This document shows, in pieces, positions 14,486 to 22,845 of a stretch of DNA of 28,670 nucleotides (positions are counted from its first letter, which is position 1; every line of letters begins with the position of its first letter). The notes under the pieces were generated by a model. The model did no database searches. It was not told the DNA's origin and worked only from the letters and a program-made list of their open reading frames with translations. The stretch comes from Collinsella sp. AF02-46-1 (GTDB lineage: Bacteria > Actinomycetota > Coriobacteriia > Coriobacteriales > Coriobacteriaceae), in contig CAKXKM010000007.1 of assembly GCA_934876235.1 (NCBI GenBank), positions 3,626-32,295 on the forward strand, read 5' to 3'. The translations under genes and the position numbers were made by a program.

Positions 14486-17400
14486 TAGCTCAGCCTCCCG
14501 TGCTCGACCGAAAGCGAGAAATCGGCAAACGCGCAGGTGCTGGCTCGGTGGCTTACGAGCACGATGGTCTTGCCGCGGCGCTTGAGCTCGTCGACGGCCT
14601 GCATCACGGCTGCTTCGTTGAGGGCGTCGAGCGCGCTGGTGGGCTCGTCGAGCAAGATGAAAGGCGCGTCGTTGAGGAAGATGCGCGCAAGGCCGATGCG
14701 CTGGCGCTCGCCGCCCGAGAGCGAGTCGCCCAGCTCGGCAACCGGAGTGTCGAGACCCTGCGGCAGGCGGTCGATGAGGGCGGTAAGCGAAGCGGAGCGG
14801 CAAGCGTCGAGCAGCTCGGCATCGGTGGCGCTGGCGTGCGCAACCAGCAGATTCTCGCGTACGGTGCCGCAGAACAGATGTGTGTCCTGGGTCATATAGG
14901 CCTCGTGGCTGCGTAGGCTCGCCGTGTTGATGTGGCGGGCATCGACGCCGCTTACCGTGATGGTGCCAGCTGCGGGGTCCCAAAAACGCATGAGCTGCTT
15001 AAGCAGCGTCGACTTGCCCGAGCCCGAGCGCCCCATGATGCAGGTCATGGTACCGGGCGCAAAGGTGCAGGTCACGTCGTCGAGGATGAGACTCGCAGCG
15101 GTGTCGTTCGCGATCTGCTCCGTGGCGCCCGCACCGCCCGCGTCCACGCCGCCCGCATAACTAAAGCTCACATGCTCGGCTGCGGCGCCGGCAAACTCAA
15201 CGTCCTGTCCGTCGGCGACCTCGGCGCACTGGGGCTGCTCGTCGAGCAAATCGAGCACGCGTGCGCCCGAGGCGAGCGTCTCCTGCAGTGAGGCACCCAG
15301 GCGGCTCACGGCCATCACCGAGCCAAACGACGACACAAAGGTAAAGACGGCGACAAACGCTGCGGCAAAGTTAATCGTTCCCGCAGCCACCAGCTGCAGC
15401 GCACGTCCGAGCATCACCAGATTGGCCGCAAGAATAAGCGCATCGGCTACGGCCTCGCTGGCTGCTTGGCGGCGCTTGAGGCGCGCGTCCACGGCGCCGA
15501 CTTGCTCGGTCAGCTTGCCCAGGGCACGGCTGCGATCGGCGCCACCGGCAAACTGGATAGTCTCGGATGCGCCGCGCAGACTGTCGAGCACAAAGGCACC
15601 CAGCTTACCGGCGCCCTCGCGGCTCTGGCGGCCGGTGGTGCCGCATGCCTTGGCCGAGGTCAGGGGCAGCAGCACGCCCAGGACCGCGTAGGCCACGAGC
15701 GCGATGCCCGCGAGCTCGGGGTTCACAGCCAGCAAAAAGCCCTCAAACACAACGGTGCAGACCAGAGCTATGGCAATGGGCGAGATGGTGTGCGCGTAGA
15801 AGACCTCGAGCAGCTCGATATCCGAGGTGACCAGGCTCACGAGCTCGCCCTTGCCGCGGCCCTCGAGCTTGGCGGGGGCGAGCTGGCGCAGGGCGCCAAA
15901 CACCAGGTCGCGAATGTGCGCGAGCAGACGGAATGCGATGTAATGGTTGCAGAGCTGCTCGCCGTAGTGGAGCGGCCCGCGTGCGATGCCGCAGGCGGCA
16001 CAGGCCGCGCATGCTGCGATCAGACCAAGCCCCAAGGCGTTGCGGCCCAGCGCGGCCATAAGGCCGAGGGCGCCAAAGGCCGGCACGAACGCGGCGGTGA
16101 GCATGCCAATGCTGCCCAGCGCGACGGCTAGCACAAGCCAGCCGGCAAGCGGTCGGACGAGCCCCATCATGCGCCACATGATGGACGGCGCCGAGCGACG
16201 GGCGCGACCGGAGTCAGGCGCCGCGGCAGCAGAAGACGAGCCGGCACCGTTGAGGCCATCGGCACAGGCGGTGCTGCCGTCAACAGCCTCAACCGCGCCG
16301 GCATCCTCGGCATCACCCTCCGCATACGCATATGCCGAGAGTTGCTCCTGGCTGTTCCACATGCGCGCATAGGCGCCCGCGGTGGCCAAGAGCTCGCCGT
16401 GAGTCCCGTGCTCGGCAATACGGCCACGCTCCAGCACCAGGATCTGATCGGCGCCTACGATCGTCGACAGGCGGTGTGCCACCACGATTACGGTGTGCTT
16501 GCCGGCGAGCGATGCAATGACCTCGCCGATTGCGGCTTCGCTTGCGGCGTCCACATTGCTCGTCGCCTCGTCAAAGACATAGATCGGCGAGTCGTGCAGC
16601 AGGGCGCGGGCCATGCACACGCGCTGGCGCTGGCCGCCCGAAAGGTTGGTGCCGCCCTCGTTAATCATCATGTCGAGCCCGCCGTTGGCCTGCACAAAGG
16701 CCGCCACGCGCGTGCGGTCGAGTGCGTCCATGAGCTCGGTATCGGTGGCGCTGGGCTGGGCGAGCAGCAGGTTGTCGCGCAGGGTGCCGGCAAACAGGTA
16801 ACCGTTGGTGGGCACCAGGGTGACGGCGCGCATGAGTGAGGCGGCCGTGGCGTCGCGCAGCTCGACGCCGCCGATGCGAACGCTGCCACGGTAGGCACCC
16901 TTGCGGCCCGCGATAATCCCCGCGATCGTGGACTTGCCGCCGCCGCTTTCGCCTACGAGTGCCACGAGCGAGCCGTGCGCAATGGTCGCGCTGGCGCTGT
17001 CCAGCACCGTGCGGTCGCCGTATGCATAGCTCACGCCCGCGAGCTCGATATCGCCGCGACCGTCAAGCTCAACATCGCCGCGCTCGGGCTCGGGCGTATC
17101 CAAAATGCCAAACATGCGGCGCGAGGCGGCCATGCCGTTCATGGCCGTGTGGAACAGCGATCCCAGGCGGCGCATAGGCAAAAAGAACTCCTGCGACAGA
17201 AAGACGATGAGGAAGGCAGCCTCAAAGCCAATCTTGCCCGTGGCGAGCTGCAGCGTGGCTACGATAATGCCGAGCGCGGCGCCCATATAGACGACCAGGT
17301 CCATAACGCAAATGGAGCGCAGCTGCATCACCAGCAGGCGCATGGTCGCTGTGCGGAAACGCTCGGACTCGGCGTTGATGCGCTCGTGCCAGCTGCGATC

Positions 17401-18051
17401 GGCCTGGTAGACCTTAAGGGTGGTGAGACCCTGCACGGCCTCCAGGAACATGCCGCCCAGATCGACATAGCTGCCCCAGTACTCGGCACCGATCTTTTTG
17501 GCGTTGCGCATGACCATCATGATGGAGACGGGGATGACCGGAACGCAGGCGAGCAGCAGCGCGGCGGGAAGACCCGCCTGGCCCACGAGCAGTACAAACA
17601 GCGTGATGGGTGCCAAGCCGGCAAAGAAGAGCTGCGGCAGGTAACCGCCAAAGTACACCTGGAGTTGCGTGGCGCCCTCGACGCTGGTCTGGACGGCCTC
17701 GGCGGTGGGGACGGTCTCGGTGTAGGAGGGGCCGAGTGCGGTGAGCTTGTCGTAGACGAGCGAGCGCACGCGGCGGACGGCCTCGAACGCGGCCTTGTCG
17801 CCGGCGCGTTGGGCCAGGTAGATGGAGGCGGCGCGCACGATGATGGCGGCGGCGAGCGGCAAGGCCGCCTGTGCGAGGGCATCGACGGCGAGCGCGGCGG
17901 AAAGACCGTTCGTGACGATGCCGCCCAAGATGCGCGCAAGCATCCACATCACCGTGATGTTTGCCATGAGCGCGATCCACTTAAACAGGACGCTTGCCAT
18001 AATGTAGGGCGTTGCCTGCGGAACCAGGGAGAAGAGCCGCTTCTCGAACAT
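14485..18051 (-). CDS. Fused double ABC exporter, CydDC-like
   Basis: A 1188-residue protein holding two complete exporter halves, each a six-helix membrane domain followed by an ATPase. First half: Walker A GESGGGKST at 367-375, signature LSGGQRQR, Walker B IYVFDEATSN, H-loop VAHRLS. An Ala/Ser/Asp-rich linker of about 50 residues follows (about 590-640). Second half: Walker A GRSGSGKST at 1007-1015, LSGGERQR, FILLDEPTSALD and VSHRAS. Membrane-domain text such as EFFLPMRRLGSLFHTAMNGMAAS resembles CydD, which with CydC exports cysteine/glutathione and is needed for cytochrome bd assembly. All ATPase motifs are intact in both halves. GGAGG precedes the ATG. Substrate is not provable from the sequence; a general lipid or peptide exporter is possible. 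Confidence 0.85.
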   Translation of the reverse strand: MFEKRLFSLVPQATPYIMASVLFKWIALMANITVMWMLARILGGIVTNGLSAALAVDALAQAALPLAAAIIVRAASIYLAQRAGDKAAFEAVRRVRSLVYDKLTALGPSYTETVPTAEAVQTSVEGATQLQVYFGGYLPQLFFAGLAPITLFVLLVGQAGLPAALLLACVPVIPVSIMMVMRNAKKIGAEYWGSYVDLGGMFLEAVQGLTTLKVYQADRSWHERINAESERFRTATMRLLVMQLRSICVMDLVVYMGAALGIIVATLQLATGKIGFEAAFLIVFLSQEFFLPMRRLGSLFHTAMNGMAASRRMFGILDTPEPERGDVELDGRGDIELAGVSYAYGDRTVLDSASATIAHGSLVALVGESGGGKSTIAGIIAGRKGAYRGSVRIGGVELRDATAASLMRAVTLVPTNGYLFAGTLRDNLLLAQPSATDTELMDALDRTRVAAFVQANGGLDMMINEGGTNLSGGQRQRVCMARALLHDSPIYVFDEATSNVDAASEAAIGEVIASLAGKHTVIVVAHRLSTIVGADQILVLERGRIAEHGTHGELLATAGAYARMWNSQEQLSAYAYAEGDAEDAGAVEAVDGSTACADGLNGAGSSSAAAAPDSGRARRSAPSIMWRMMGLVRPLAGWLVLAVALGSIGMLTAAFVPAFGALGLMAALGRNALGLGLIAACAACAACGIARGPLHYGEQLCNHYIAFRLLAHIRDLVFGALRQLAPAKLEGRGKGELVSLVTSDIELLEVFYAHTISPIAIALVCTVVFEGFLLAVNPELAGIALVAYAVLGVLLPLTSAKACGTTGRQSREGAGKLGAFVLDSLRGASETIQFAGGADRSRALGKLTEQVGAVDARLKRRQAASEAVADALILAANLVMLGRALQLVAAGTINFAAAFVAVFTFVSSFGSVMAVSRLGASLQETLASGARVLDLLDEQPQCAEVADGQDVEFAGAAAEHVSFSYAGGVDAGGAGATEQIANDTAASLILDDVTCTFAPGTMTCIMGRSGSGKSTLLKQLMRFWDPAAGTITVSGVDARHINTASLRSHEAYMTQDTHLFCGTVRENLLVAHASATDAELLDACRSASLTALIDRLPQGLDTPVAELGDSLSGGERQRIGLARIFLNDAPFILLDEPTSALDALNEAAVMQAVDELKRRGKTIVLVSHRASTCAFADFSLSVEHGRLS

Positions 18052-18262
18052 GAAACCTCCTATGCCGTAACGGTGCCGGGCTGGGTCCTCGGCAGCCGCT
18101 TAGTTAGCCAAATGCAACTAGAGTAACATCGTGCAGCGGGTAAGTATGCCGAGGGTAATTTTTAGCCGATGAACTGCGTAGTAAGTTCAAAATTGTTGAG
18201 TGCGGCGAACTTTGTGGTGGACGGAATGCGGGCGCAATTTTGATCGTGTGCGGCCCGCTCCA

Positions 18263-18327
18263 AAACGTGTACGTCAGCCTCCAAAACCGACAAAAAATGA
18301 CATGTTTGGAGGCTGACGTACATGTTT
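18263..18327. repeat. Long inverted repeat between the ABC exporter and larC2
   Basis: 17-bp arms at 18269-18285 and 18305-18321 are perfect reverse complements. Six more pairs (one G-T) extend outward to 18263 and 18327, and the loop has 19 bases. ACATGTTTGGA also occurs as a direct repeat at 18300-18310 and 18320-18330. It lies in the 382-base gap between divergent genes (18052-18433), in which I see no other coding sequence. It is too long for a simple operator; a dispersed palindromic element or a strong RNA hairpin is more likely. Confidence 0.65.
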
Positions 18328-18433
18328 GGATAGGGGCAAGGGCGACGACGGACGAAAGTCACGCCTGTGCCACGTTCGATGTGCTAGCGTTTGGGTGAAT
18401 AAAACGAGCCCGTGCGGAAAGGATCCGGACCGT

Positions 18434-18919
18434 ATGCAACGTGGAAGTACATCTCCGCTGTCCCGCGAGACCGATGCGCCCGAAACCATCGTCAAGCTGG
18501 AGTGCGACATCGATGATGCGTCGCCCGAGGTACTCGCCTATGCCGCCGACCGCCTGCGCGAGGCAGGCGCCCGCGAGGTGCACTGGCTGCCCCTCTACTG
18601 CAAAAAAGGCCGCCCCGGCTGGCAGCTGCAGGTGATCTGCTCGCATGAGGATATCGAACGCCTGCAGACGATTATCTTTTTGGAAACCACGACCAACGCC
18701 GTTCGTCGCCAGGTGATGGAACGCGTTTGCCTGCCGCGTCGTTTTGAGCAGGTAGCGACGCCTTGGGGCGAGGTGGCCGTCAAAGTGGCCACCCTGCCCG
18801 ACGGCAGTGAGCGTGCGGCGCCCGAGTACGAGGACTGCGCCCGTCTTGCCCGCGAGCATAACGTGCCGCTCCAGCGCGTGATGCAGGCGGCACAAGCCTC
18901 GGCACTGCGATTTGAATAG
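18434..18919 (+). CDS. Stand-alone LarC C-terminal domain (nickel-pincer cofactor synthesis)
   Basis: Full LarC inserts nickel into the pyridinium thiocarboxylate cofactor used by lactate racemase and related enzymes. This 161-residue protein matches only the C-terminal part (LarC2): LECDIDDASPEVLAYAADRL, EVHWLPLYCKKGRPGWQLQV, ETTTNAVRRQVMERVCLPR, TPWGEVAVKVA and AAPEYEDCARLAREHNVPL. The N-terminal LarC1 domain is not present upstream: the region before it is non-coding, and the next gene is an ABC exporter on the other strand. In Lactobacillus plantarum larC is two overlapping frames joined by frameshifting, but here no partner frame is visible. GAAAGGA precedes ATG 18434 at long spacing. 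It may work with LarC1 encoded elsewhere or have a separate role. Confidence 0.85.
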   Translation: MQRGSTSPLSRETDAPETIVKLECDIDDASPEVLAYAADRLREAGAREVHWLPLYCKKGRPGWQLQVICSHEDIERLQTIIFLETTTNAVRRQVMERVCLPRRFEQVATPWGEVAVKVATLPDGSERAAPEYEDCARLAREHNVPLQRVMQAAQASALRFE

Positions 18920-18976
18920 CGCGGCCGGCGACATCTCGCGCCCGGCCACATCAGCCCCACTCCGAAAGGACTCCCC

Positions 18977-19525
18977 ATGAAATACCTCATCGCCTCCGAC
19001 ATCCACGGCTCGGCATACTGGACCGAGCGCCTGGTCGCCGCCATCGAATCCGAGCAGCCCGACCGCATCGTGCTGCTGGGTGACCTGCTCTACCACGGCC
19101 CGCGCAACGACCTGCCGCGCGACTACGCCCCCAAGCGTGTGATTCCGCTGCTCAACGCCCTGGCCGACCGCATCATCGCGGTGCGCGGCAACTGCGACGC
19201 CGAGGTCGACCAGATGGTCCTCGACTTTCCCGTCATGGCGGACTACGCCACGCTGTTCGACGAGACCGGTCGCGAGCTGTTCCTGACGCACGGCCACGTC
19301 TTTGGCGCCGGCATGCACAACAGCGTCGACCACGCGCCCGCGCTGCCCGAGGGCTCCGCGCTCGTCTACGGCCACACGCACATCAAGGTTAACGAGGCAA
19401 GCGCCGCGCACCCGGGCCTGTGGCTCTTCAACCCCGGCAGCGTGAGCATTCCCAAGGACGGTGCGCACAGCTACGGCATCTACGAGGGCGGCGCGTTCCG
19501 TCACGTGATCCTGGAGGAGGAGTAA
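18977..19525 (+). CDS. yfcE: YfcE/MJ0936-type metallophosphodiesterase
   Basis: Calcineurin-like phosphoesterase of 182 residues, close to E. coli YfcE (184). Metal motifs appear in order: SDIHG with Asp8 and His10, LLGDLLYHGPRN, VRGNCDAEVD, LTHGH and VYGHTHI, then NPGSVSIPKDG. YfcE cleaves phosphodiesters such as bis-pNPP in vitro; its physiological substrate is unknown. GAAAGGA lies upstream of the ATG. It follows larC2 by 57 bases, and mazG starts two bases after its stop. Confidence 0.93.
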   Translation: MKYLIASDIHGSAYWTERLVAAIESEQPDRIVLLGDLLYHGPRNDLPRDYAPKRVIPLLNALADRIIAVRGNCDAEVDQMVLDFPVMADYATLFDETGRELFLTHGHVFGAGMHNSVDHAPALPEGSALVYGHTHIKVNEASAAHPGLWLFNPGSVSIPKDGAHSYGIYEGGAFRHVILEEE

Positions 19526-19527
19526 CC

Positions 19528-20388
19528 ATGGCCGAGCATATGGCTCAGCAAAATGCCGAGGGTTCGCGCGACCTGTCCACGCTGGTCGACGCGTCGGCCG
19601 AGCTGCAGCATCTGGTGCAGACCATCTGGCGCCTGCGTCAGCCTGATGGCTGCCCGTGGGACCGCGAGCAGACGCATCAGAGCATTGGCAAGAACATGAT
19701 CGAGGAAGCCTACGAGGCGCTCGATTGCATTGAGGCGGACGACGTGGCACATCTGCGCGAGGAGCTGGGCGATGTGCTCATGCAGGTGGTGCTGCATGCG
19801 CAGATTGCGGCGGATGCCGGTGAGTTTACGCTTGCCGATGTGGCGCGCGATATCGACGCCAAGCTCATCCGTCGTCACCCGCACGTGTTTGGCGATGCGG
19901 ATGCCGAGAGCTCCGACGAGGTGCTCAAGATTTGGGACGAGGTCAAGCTTGCCGAGAAGGCCGCCAAAGACCAGGCCGTGGCGGCAGGCGAGGCTGCGCC
20001 CGAGGGTCTGCTCGACGGCGTGCCCACGCACCTGCCGGCGCTGATGCAAGCTCAGAAGGTGTCGCGCAAGGCGGCGGCCGTGGGCTTTGAGTGGGAGACG
20101 GTCCAGGATGTGTGGGACGAGGTCGCCGAGGAGCGTGCCGAGTTTGAGGCCGAGGCGCCCGGCTCGCCCGAGCGCGAGATGGAATTTGGCGACCTGCTCT
20201 TTGCCCTAGTCAACGTCGCGCGCAAAGAGGGGATTGACGCCGAGAGCGCCCTGCGCGCGAGCACGGCCAAGTTCCGCCGTCGCTGGGCTGCGATGGAGCA
20301 GATGGCGGCCGGTGCTCACGTGGATCTTGCCGAGCTTTCGACCCACGGCCTCAACGACCTGTGGGATGCTGCAAAGGCGGAGGAGTAA
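19528..20388 (+). CDS. mazG: Nucleoside triphosphate pyrophosphohydrolase MazG
   Basis: Hydrolyses NTPs or dNTPs to the monophosphate and pyrophosphate, a house-cleaning and starvation-response enzyme. It has 286 residues with two MazG domains. The first has LRQPDGCPWDREQTHQSI, MIEEAYEALDCIE and REELGDVLMQVVLHAQIA. The second has KAAAVGFEWETVQDVWDEV, EERAEFEAE and EFGDLLFALVNVAR. The paired EExxE/ExxD metal sites are intact in both. ATG 19528 has GGAGGAGG at the end of the preceding gene; upstream in-frame starts lie within yfcE. Slightly longer than E. coli MazG (263). Confidence 0.95.
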   Translation: MAEHMAQQNAEGSRDLSTLVDASAELQHLVQTIWRLRQPDGCPWDREQTHQSIGKNMIEEAYEALDCIEADDVAHLREELGDVLMQVVLHAQIAADAGEFTLADVARDIDAKLIRRHPHVFGDADAESSDEVLKIWDEVKLAEKAAKDQAVAAGEAAPEGLLDGVPTHLPALMQAQKVSRKAAAVGFEWETVQDVWDEVAEERAEFEAEAPGSPEREMEFGDLLFALVNVARKEGIDAESALRASTAKFRRRWAAMEQMAAGAHVDLAELSTHGLNDLWDAAKAEE

Positions 20389-20392
20389 GACT

Positions 20393-20438
20393 GCGGGAAC
20401 GACGGGCTGACACGCCTCATCGTTCCCGCTAAATTTTT
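20393..20438 (+). terminator. Intrinsic terminator after mazG
   Basis: GCGGGAACGA (20393-20402) pairs perfectly with TCGTTCCCGC (20420-20429), followed by TAAATTTTT. It ends the larC2-yfcE-mazG transcript before the eno promoter region. Confidence 0.85.
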
Positions 20439-20449
20439 CGAAAATCAAG

Positions 20450-20504
20450 TGTATCCCTCGGCTAACTTAGGGCATAATGCAAAAAGTGCGACATGGCTAA
20501 CTTA
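20450..20504 (+). promoter_or_regulatory. eno promoter region with a direct repeat
   Basis: CATAAT at 20473-20478 is a good -10 candidate. TGTATC, 17 bases upstream, is a weak -35. The 10-mer GGCTAACTTA occurs at 20460-20469 and 20495-20504, flanking the -10, so it may be an operator for a regulator. Transcription from here would give a leader of about 90 bases. Confidence 0.45.
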
Positions 20505-20577
20505 CGGAGACGCACCGACGGTGCGCGGTCAGCCGGTCGTTTGCATCCATTACGTTTCCAAGTGAGAGGGAGACAAC

Positions 20578-21867
20578 ATGAGCGATATTTTGGACGTCTA
20601 CGGTCGCGAGGTGCTCGACAGCCGCGGCAATCCCACTGTCGAGGTCGAGGTCGTGCTCGAGGACGGTAGCTTTGGCCGCGCAATGGTGCCTTCGGGCGCT
20701 TCGACCGGTGCCTTTGAGGCCTGCGAGCTGCGCGATGACGACAAGGGTCGCTACCTGGGCAAGGGCGTTTCGCAGGCCGTCGAGCACGTCAATAACGAGT
20801 GCGCTAACGCCGTCGTGGGCCTCGACGCCTTCGACCAGCGCGCCGTCGATGCCGCGCTGATTGCCGCGGACGGTACCCCCAACAAGACCAAGCTCGGTGC
20901 CAACGCCATCCTGGGCGTGTCGCTGGCCGTCGCCCGCGCCGCTGCCGAGTCGGCGGGTCTTTCGCTGTACCAGTACCTGGGCGGCGTCAACGCCCATCTG
21001 CTGCCCACGCCCATGATGAACATCCTCAACGGCGGCGTGCATGCCGACAATAACGTCGACTTCCAGGAGTTCATGATCATGCCGGTGGGCGCCCCGAGCT
21101 TTGCCGAGGGCCTGCGTTGGTGCGCCGAGGTCTACCACACCCTCAAGGGCGTGCTGCACGAGGCCGGCCTGGGCGGCGGCGTGGGCGACGAGGGCGGCTT
21201 TGCGCCCAACCTTAAGACCAATGCCGAGCCGTTCGAGTACATTACCAAGGCCGTCGAGAAGGCTGGCTTTAAGCCCGGCGTCGACTTCATGTACGCCATG
21301 GACCCGGCCTCGACCGAGTTCTACAACGCCGAGACCGGCATGTACGAGCTCAAGGGCGAGGGTGTGGAGTACACGAGTGCCCAGATGGTTGATTACTGGG
21401 AGAAGCTCGTCGACACCTACCCCATCATCTCCATCGAGGATGGCATGGCCGAGGAGGACTGGGACGGCTGGGTCGAGCTTACCCGTCGCATTGGCAACAA
21501 GGTGCAGCTGGTGGGCGACGACCTGTTCGTCACCAACACCGAGCGCCTCAAGAAGGGCATCGAGCTGGGTGCCGCCAACGCGATCCTGGTCAAGGTCAAC
21601 CAGATCGGTACGCTCACCGAGTCGCTCGAGGCCATCGAGACCGCCAAGGAGGCCGGTTACGCCTGCATCGTGAGCCACCGCTCCGGCGAGACCGAGGATT
21701 CCACGATTGCCGACCTGGTCGTGGGCGTCAATGCCGGCCAGATCAAGTCGGGCGCCCCGTGCCGCAGCGACCGTATCGCCAAGTACAACCAGCTCATCCG
21801 CATCGAGGACGAGCTCGAGGGCAGCGCGCGCTACGCCGGCAAGGCCGCGTTCTATAACATTCGCTAG
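20578..21867 (+). CDS. eno: Enolase
   Basis: Glycolytic conversion of 2-phosphoglycerate to phosphoenolpyruvate, the donor for the PTS systems in this window. It has 429 residues, normal length. VLDSRGNPTVEV, VPSGASTGAFEA, the catalytic acid Glu205 in GVGDEGGFAPN, the magnesium ligands in SIEDGMAEEDW and VGDDLFVTN, the catalytic base Lys339 in ILVKVNQIGT and SHRSGETED are all intact. AGAGGGAGA precedes the ATG. Transcribed alone between a terminator at 20393 and another at 21941. Confidence 0.98.
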   Translation: MSDILDVYGREVLDSRGNPTVEVEVVLEDGSFGRAMVPSGASTGAFEACELRDDDKGRYLGKGVSQAVEHVNNECANAVVGLDAFDQRAVDAALIAADGTPNKTKLGANAILGVSLAVARAAAESAGLSLYQYLGGVNAHLLPTPMMNILNGGVHADNNVDFQEFMIMPVGAPSFAEGLRWCAEVYHTLKGVLHEAGLGGGVGDEGGFAPNLKTNAEPFEYITKAVEKAGFKPGVDFMYAMDPASTEFYNAETGMYELKGEGVEYTSAQMVDYWEKLVDTYPIISIEDGMAEEDWDGWVELTRRIGNKVQLVGDDLFVTNTERLKKGIELGAANAILVKVNQIGTLTESLEAIETAKEAGYACIVSHRSGETEDSTIADLVVGVNAGQIKSGAPCRSDRIAKYNQLIRIEDELEGSARYAGKAAFYNIR

Positions 21868-21940
21868 ATAGACGAGCCTGGTGGGGAGGGGATGGACTCG
21901 GCTTCGCCCCGCTCCAGCTAGACGCTACAAAGTTCTGTCG

Positions 21941-21972
21941 GGCGCTGGGCCATATGGCTCAGCGCCTTTTTT
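21941..21972 (+). terminator. Intrinsic terminator after eno
   Basis: GGCGCTGGGCC (21941-21951) pairs with GGCTCAGCGCC (21956-21966) around ATAT, one G-T pair, and six T follow. A clean rho-independent terminator. Confidence 0.92.
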
Positions 21973-22063
21973 ATGTCGAGCAAAGGCTGGCGAAGGCGGT
22001 GCGGGCGCTCGTGCTATAACTAAAGGACTTAGCGCAAACAAACCTCAACCGCACAAGGCGCAC

Positions 22064-22825
22064 ATGGATCAGATTTACGACAACAGGTACTATTCCGCCG
22101 GTTCGCGCGAGCCGTCGCCTCGCCGTGCGCGCACGGTGCAGCTTGGTGGGTCCGCCTATGCCGGCGCCGACCGCTCCACGCAGCGCCCGACAAGTACCTC
22201 GCGCTCCAATGCTCAATCAAATACCTTGGCAGATGGACCGGTGCGCCCGGCACGTTCGTCGCATGCGTCGCGTCCCTCGACTCAAGCACACGACAAATCG
22301 AGTAGGCCCTCGAACCGTCTTTCGGGCTCGGACTTTATGCATTACGCCAACGACAACGCGGTGGTCAAGGCGATCTATGACTTTACGCATGGCCCTCTGC
22401 GTCCGCTGTTTATCGGTATCGTGGTGGCGCTGGTGCTCGTGAGCCTGTATTTCCCCGTGCGCGATCTGTACGTGGCAAAGCGTTCGAGCGATATCTTGGC
22501 CAAGCAGGTCGAGATTCGCGAGCAATATAACGACGACCTGCAAAAAAGCGTCGACAAGCTGCTCTCGGAGGAGGGTATCAAGGACGCGGCGTCCGAGGAC
22601 CTGGGCCTGGTGATGCCCGGCGAGAAGAAGATTGACGTGCTAGGCTTGGACGACGATTCTGACTCGTCGTCGAGCAAAAAGTCCTCAAACGCCAAGAAGG
22701 CCAGCGAAGTGGCCAAGGAAATCGAAGAAGTCGGCAAGGACGCGCCGTGGTACATCCAGGCGCTCGACATGCTGTTTGGGTTTAACGGCGTCGAGGGTCA
22801 GACGGTCGTGTCCAACGGCAAATAG
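22064..22825 (+). CDS. FtsB/DivIC-family septum formation protein
   Basis: Bitopic division protein of 253 residues. The first 110 residues are low-complexity (Ser, Arg, Pro, Ala), positively charged and probably disordered in the cytoplasm. One membrane segment follows (about 115-135, LFIGIVVALVLVSLYFPV). Next is a short coiled coil (about 145-175, LAKQVEIREQYNDDLQKSVD), then an acidic/serine linker (DDDSDSSSSKK) and a C-terminal segment. This order fits the septum formation initiator family as found in actinobacteria, where FtsB/DivIC partners FtsL. The eno - ftsB/divIC - ppx order supports it. The ribosome site (AAGG) is weak; longer in-frame starts would run back through the eno terminator and are rejected. 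Confidence 0.82.
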   Translation: MDQIYDNRYYSAGSREPSPRRARTVQLGGSAYAGADRSTQRPTSTSRSNAQSNTLADGPVRPARSSHASRPSTQAHDKSSRPSNRLSGSDFMHYANDNAVVKAIYDFTHGPLRPLFIGIVVALVLVSLYFPVRDLYVAKRSSDILAKQVEIREQYNDDLQKSVDKLLSEEGIKDAASEDLGLVMPGEKKIDVLGLDDDSDSSSSKKSSNAKKASEVAKEIEEVGKDAPWYIQALDMLFGFNGVEGQTVVSNGK

Positions 22826-22845
22826 CGCCCGGAGGGGAGCCCGCA

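Noticed and set aside
16975..18126. A 383-residue plus-strand frame inside the ABC exporter gene
   Set aside because: It is antisense to a protein with all ABC motifs intact. No domain or start signal.
18162..18362. Small minus-strand frame in the ABC exporter/larC2 gap
   Set aside because: It runs through the long palindrome and has no ribosome binding site or family resemblance. It is explained by the repeat.
18052..18433. Remnant of LarC1 upstream of larC2
   Set aside because: No frame here resembles the LarC N-terminal domain. The region is low in coding signal and contains the palindrome.
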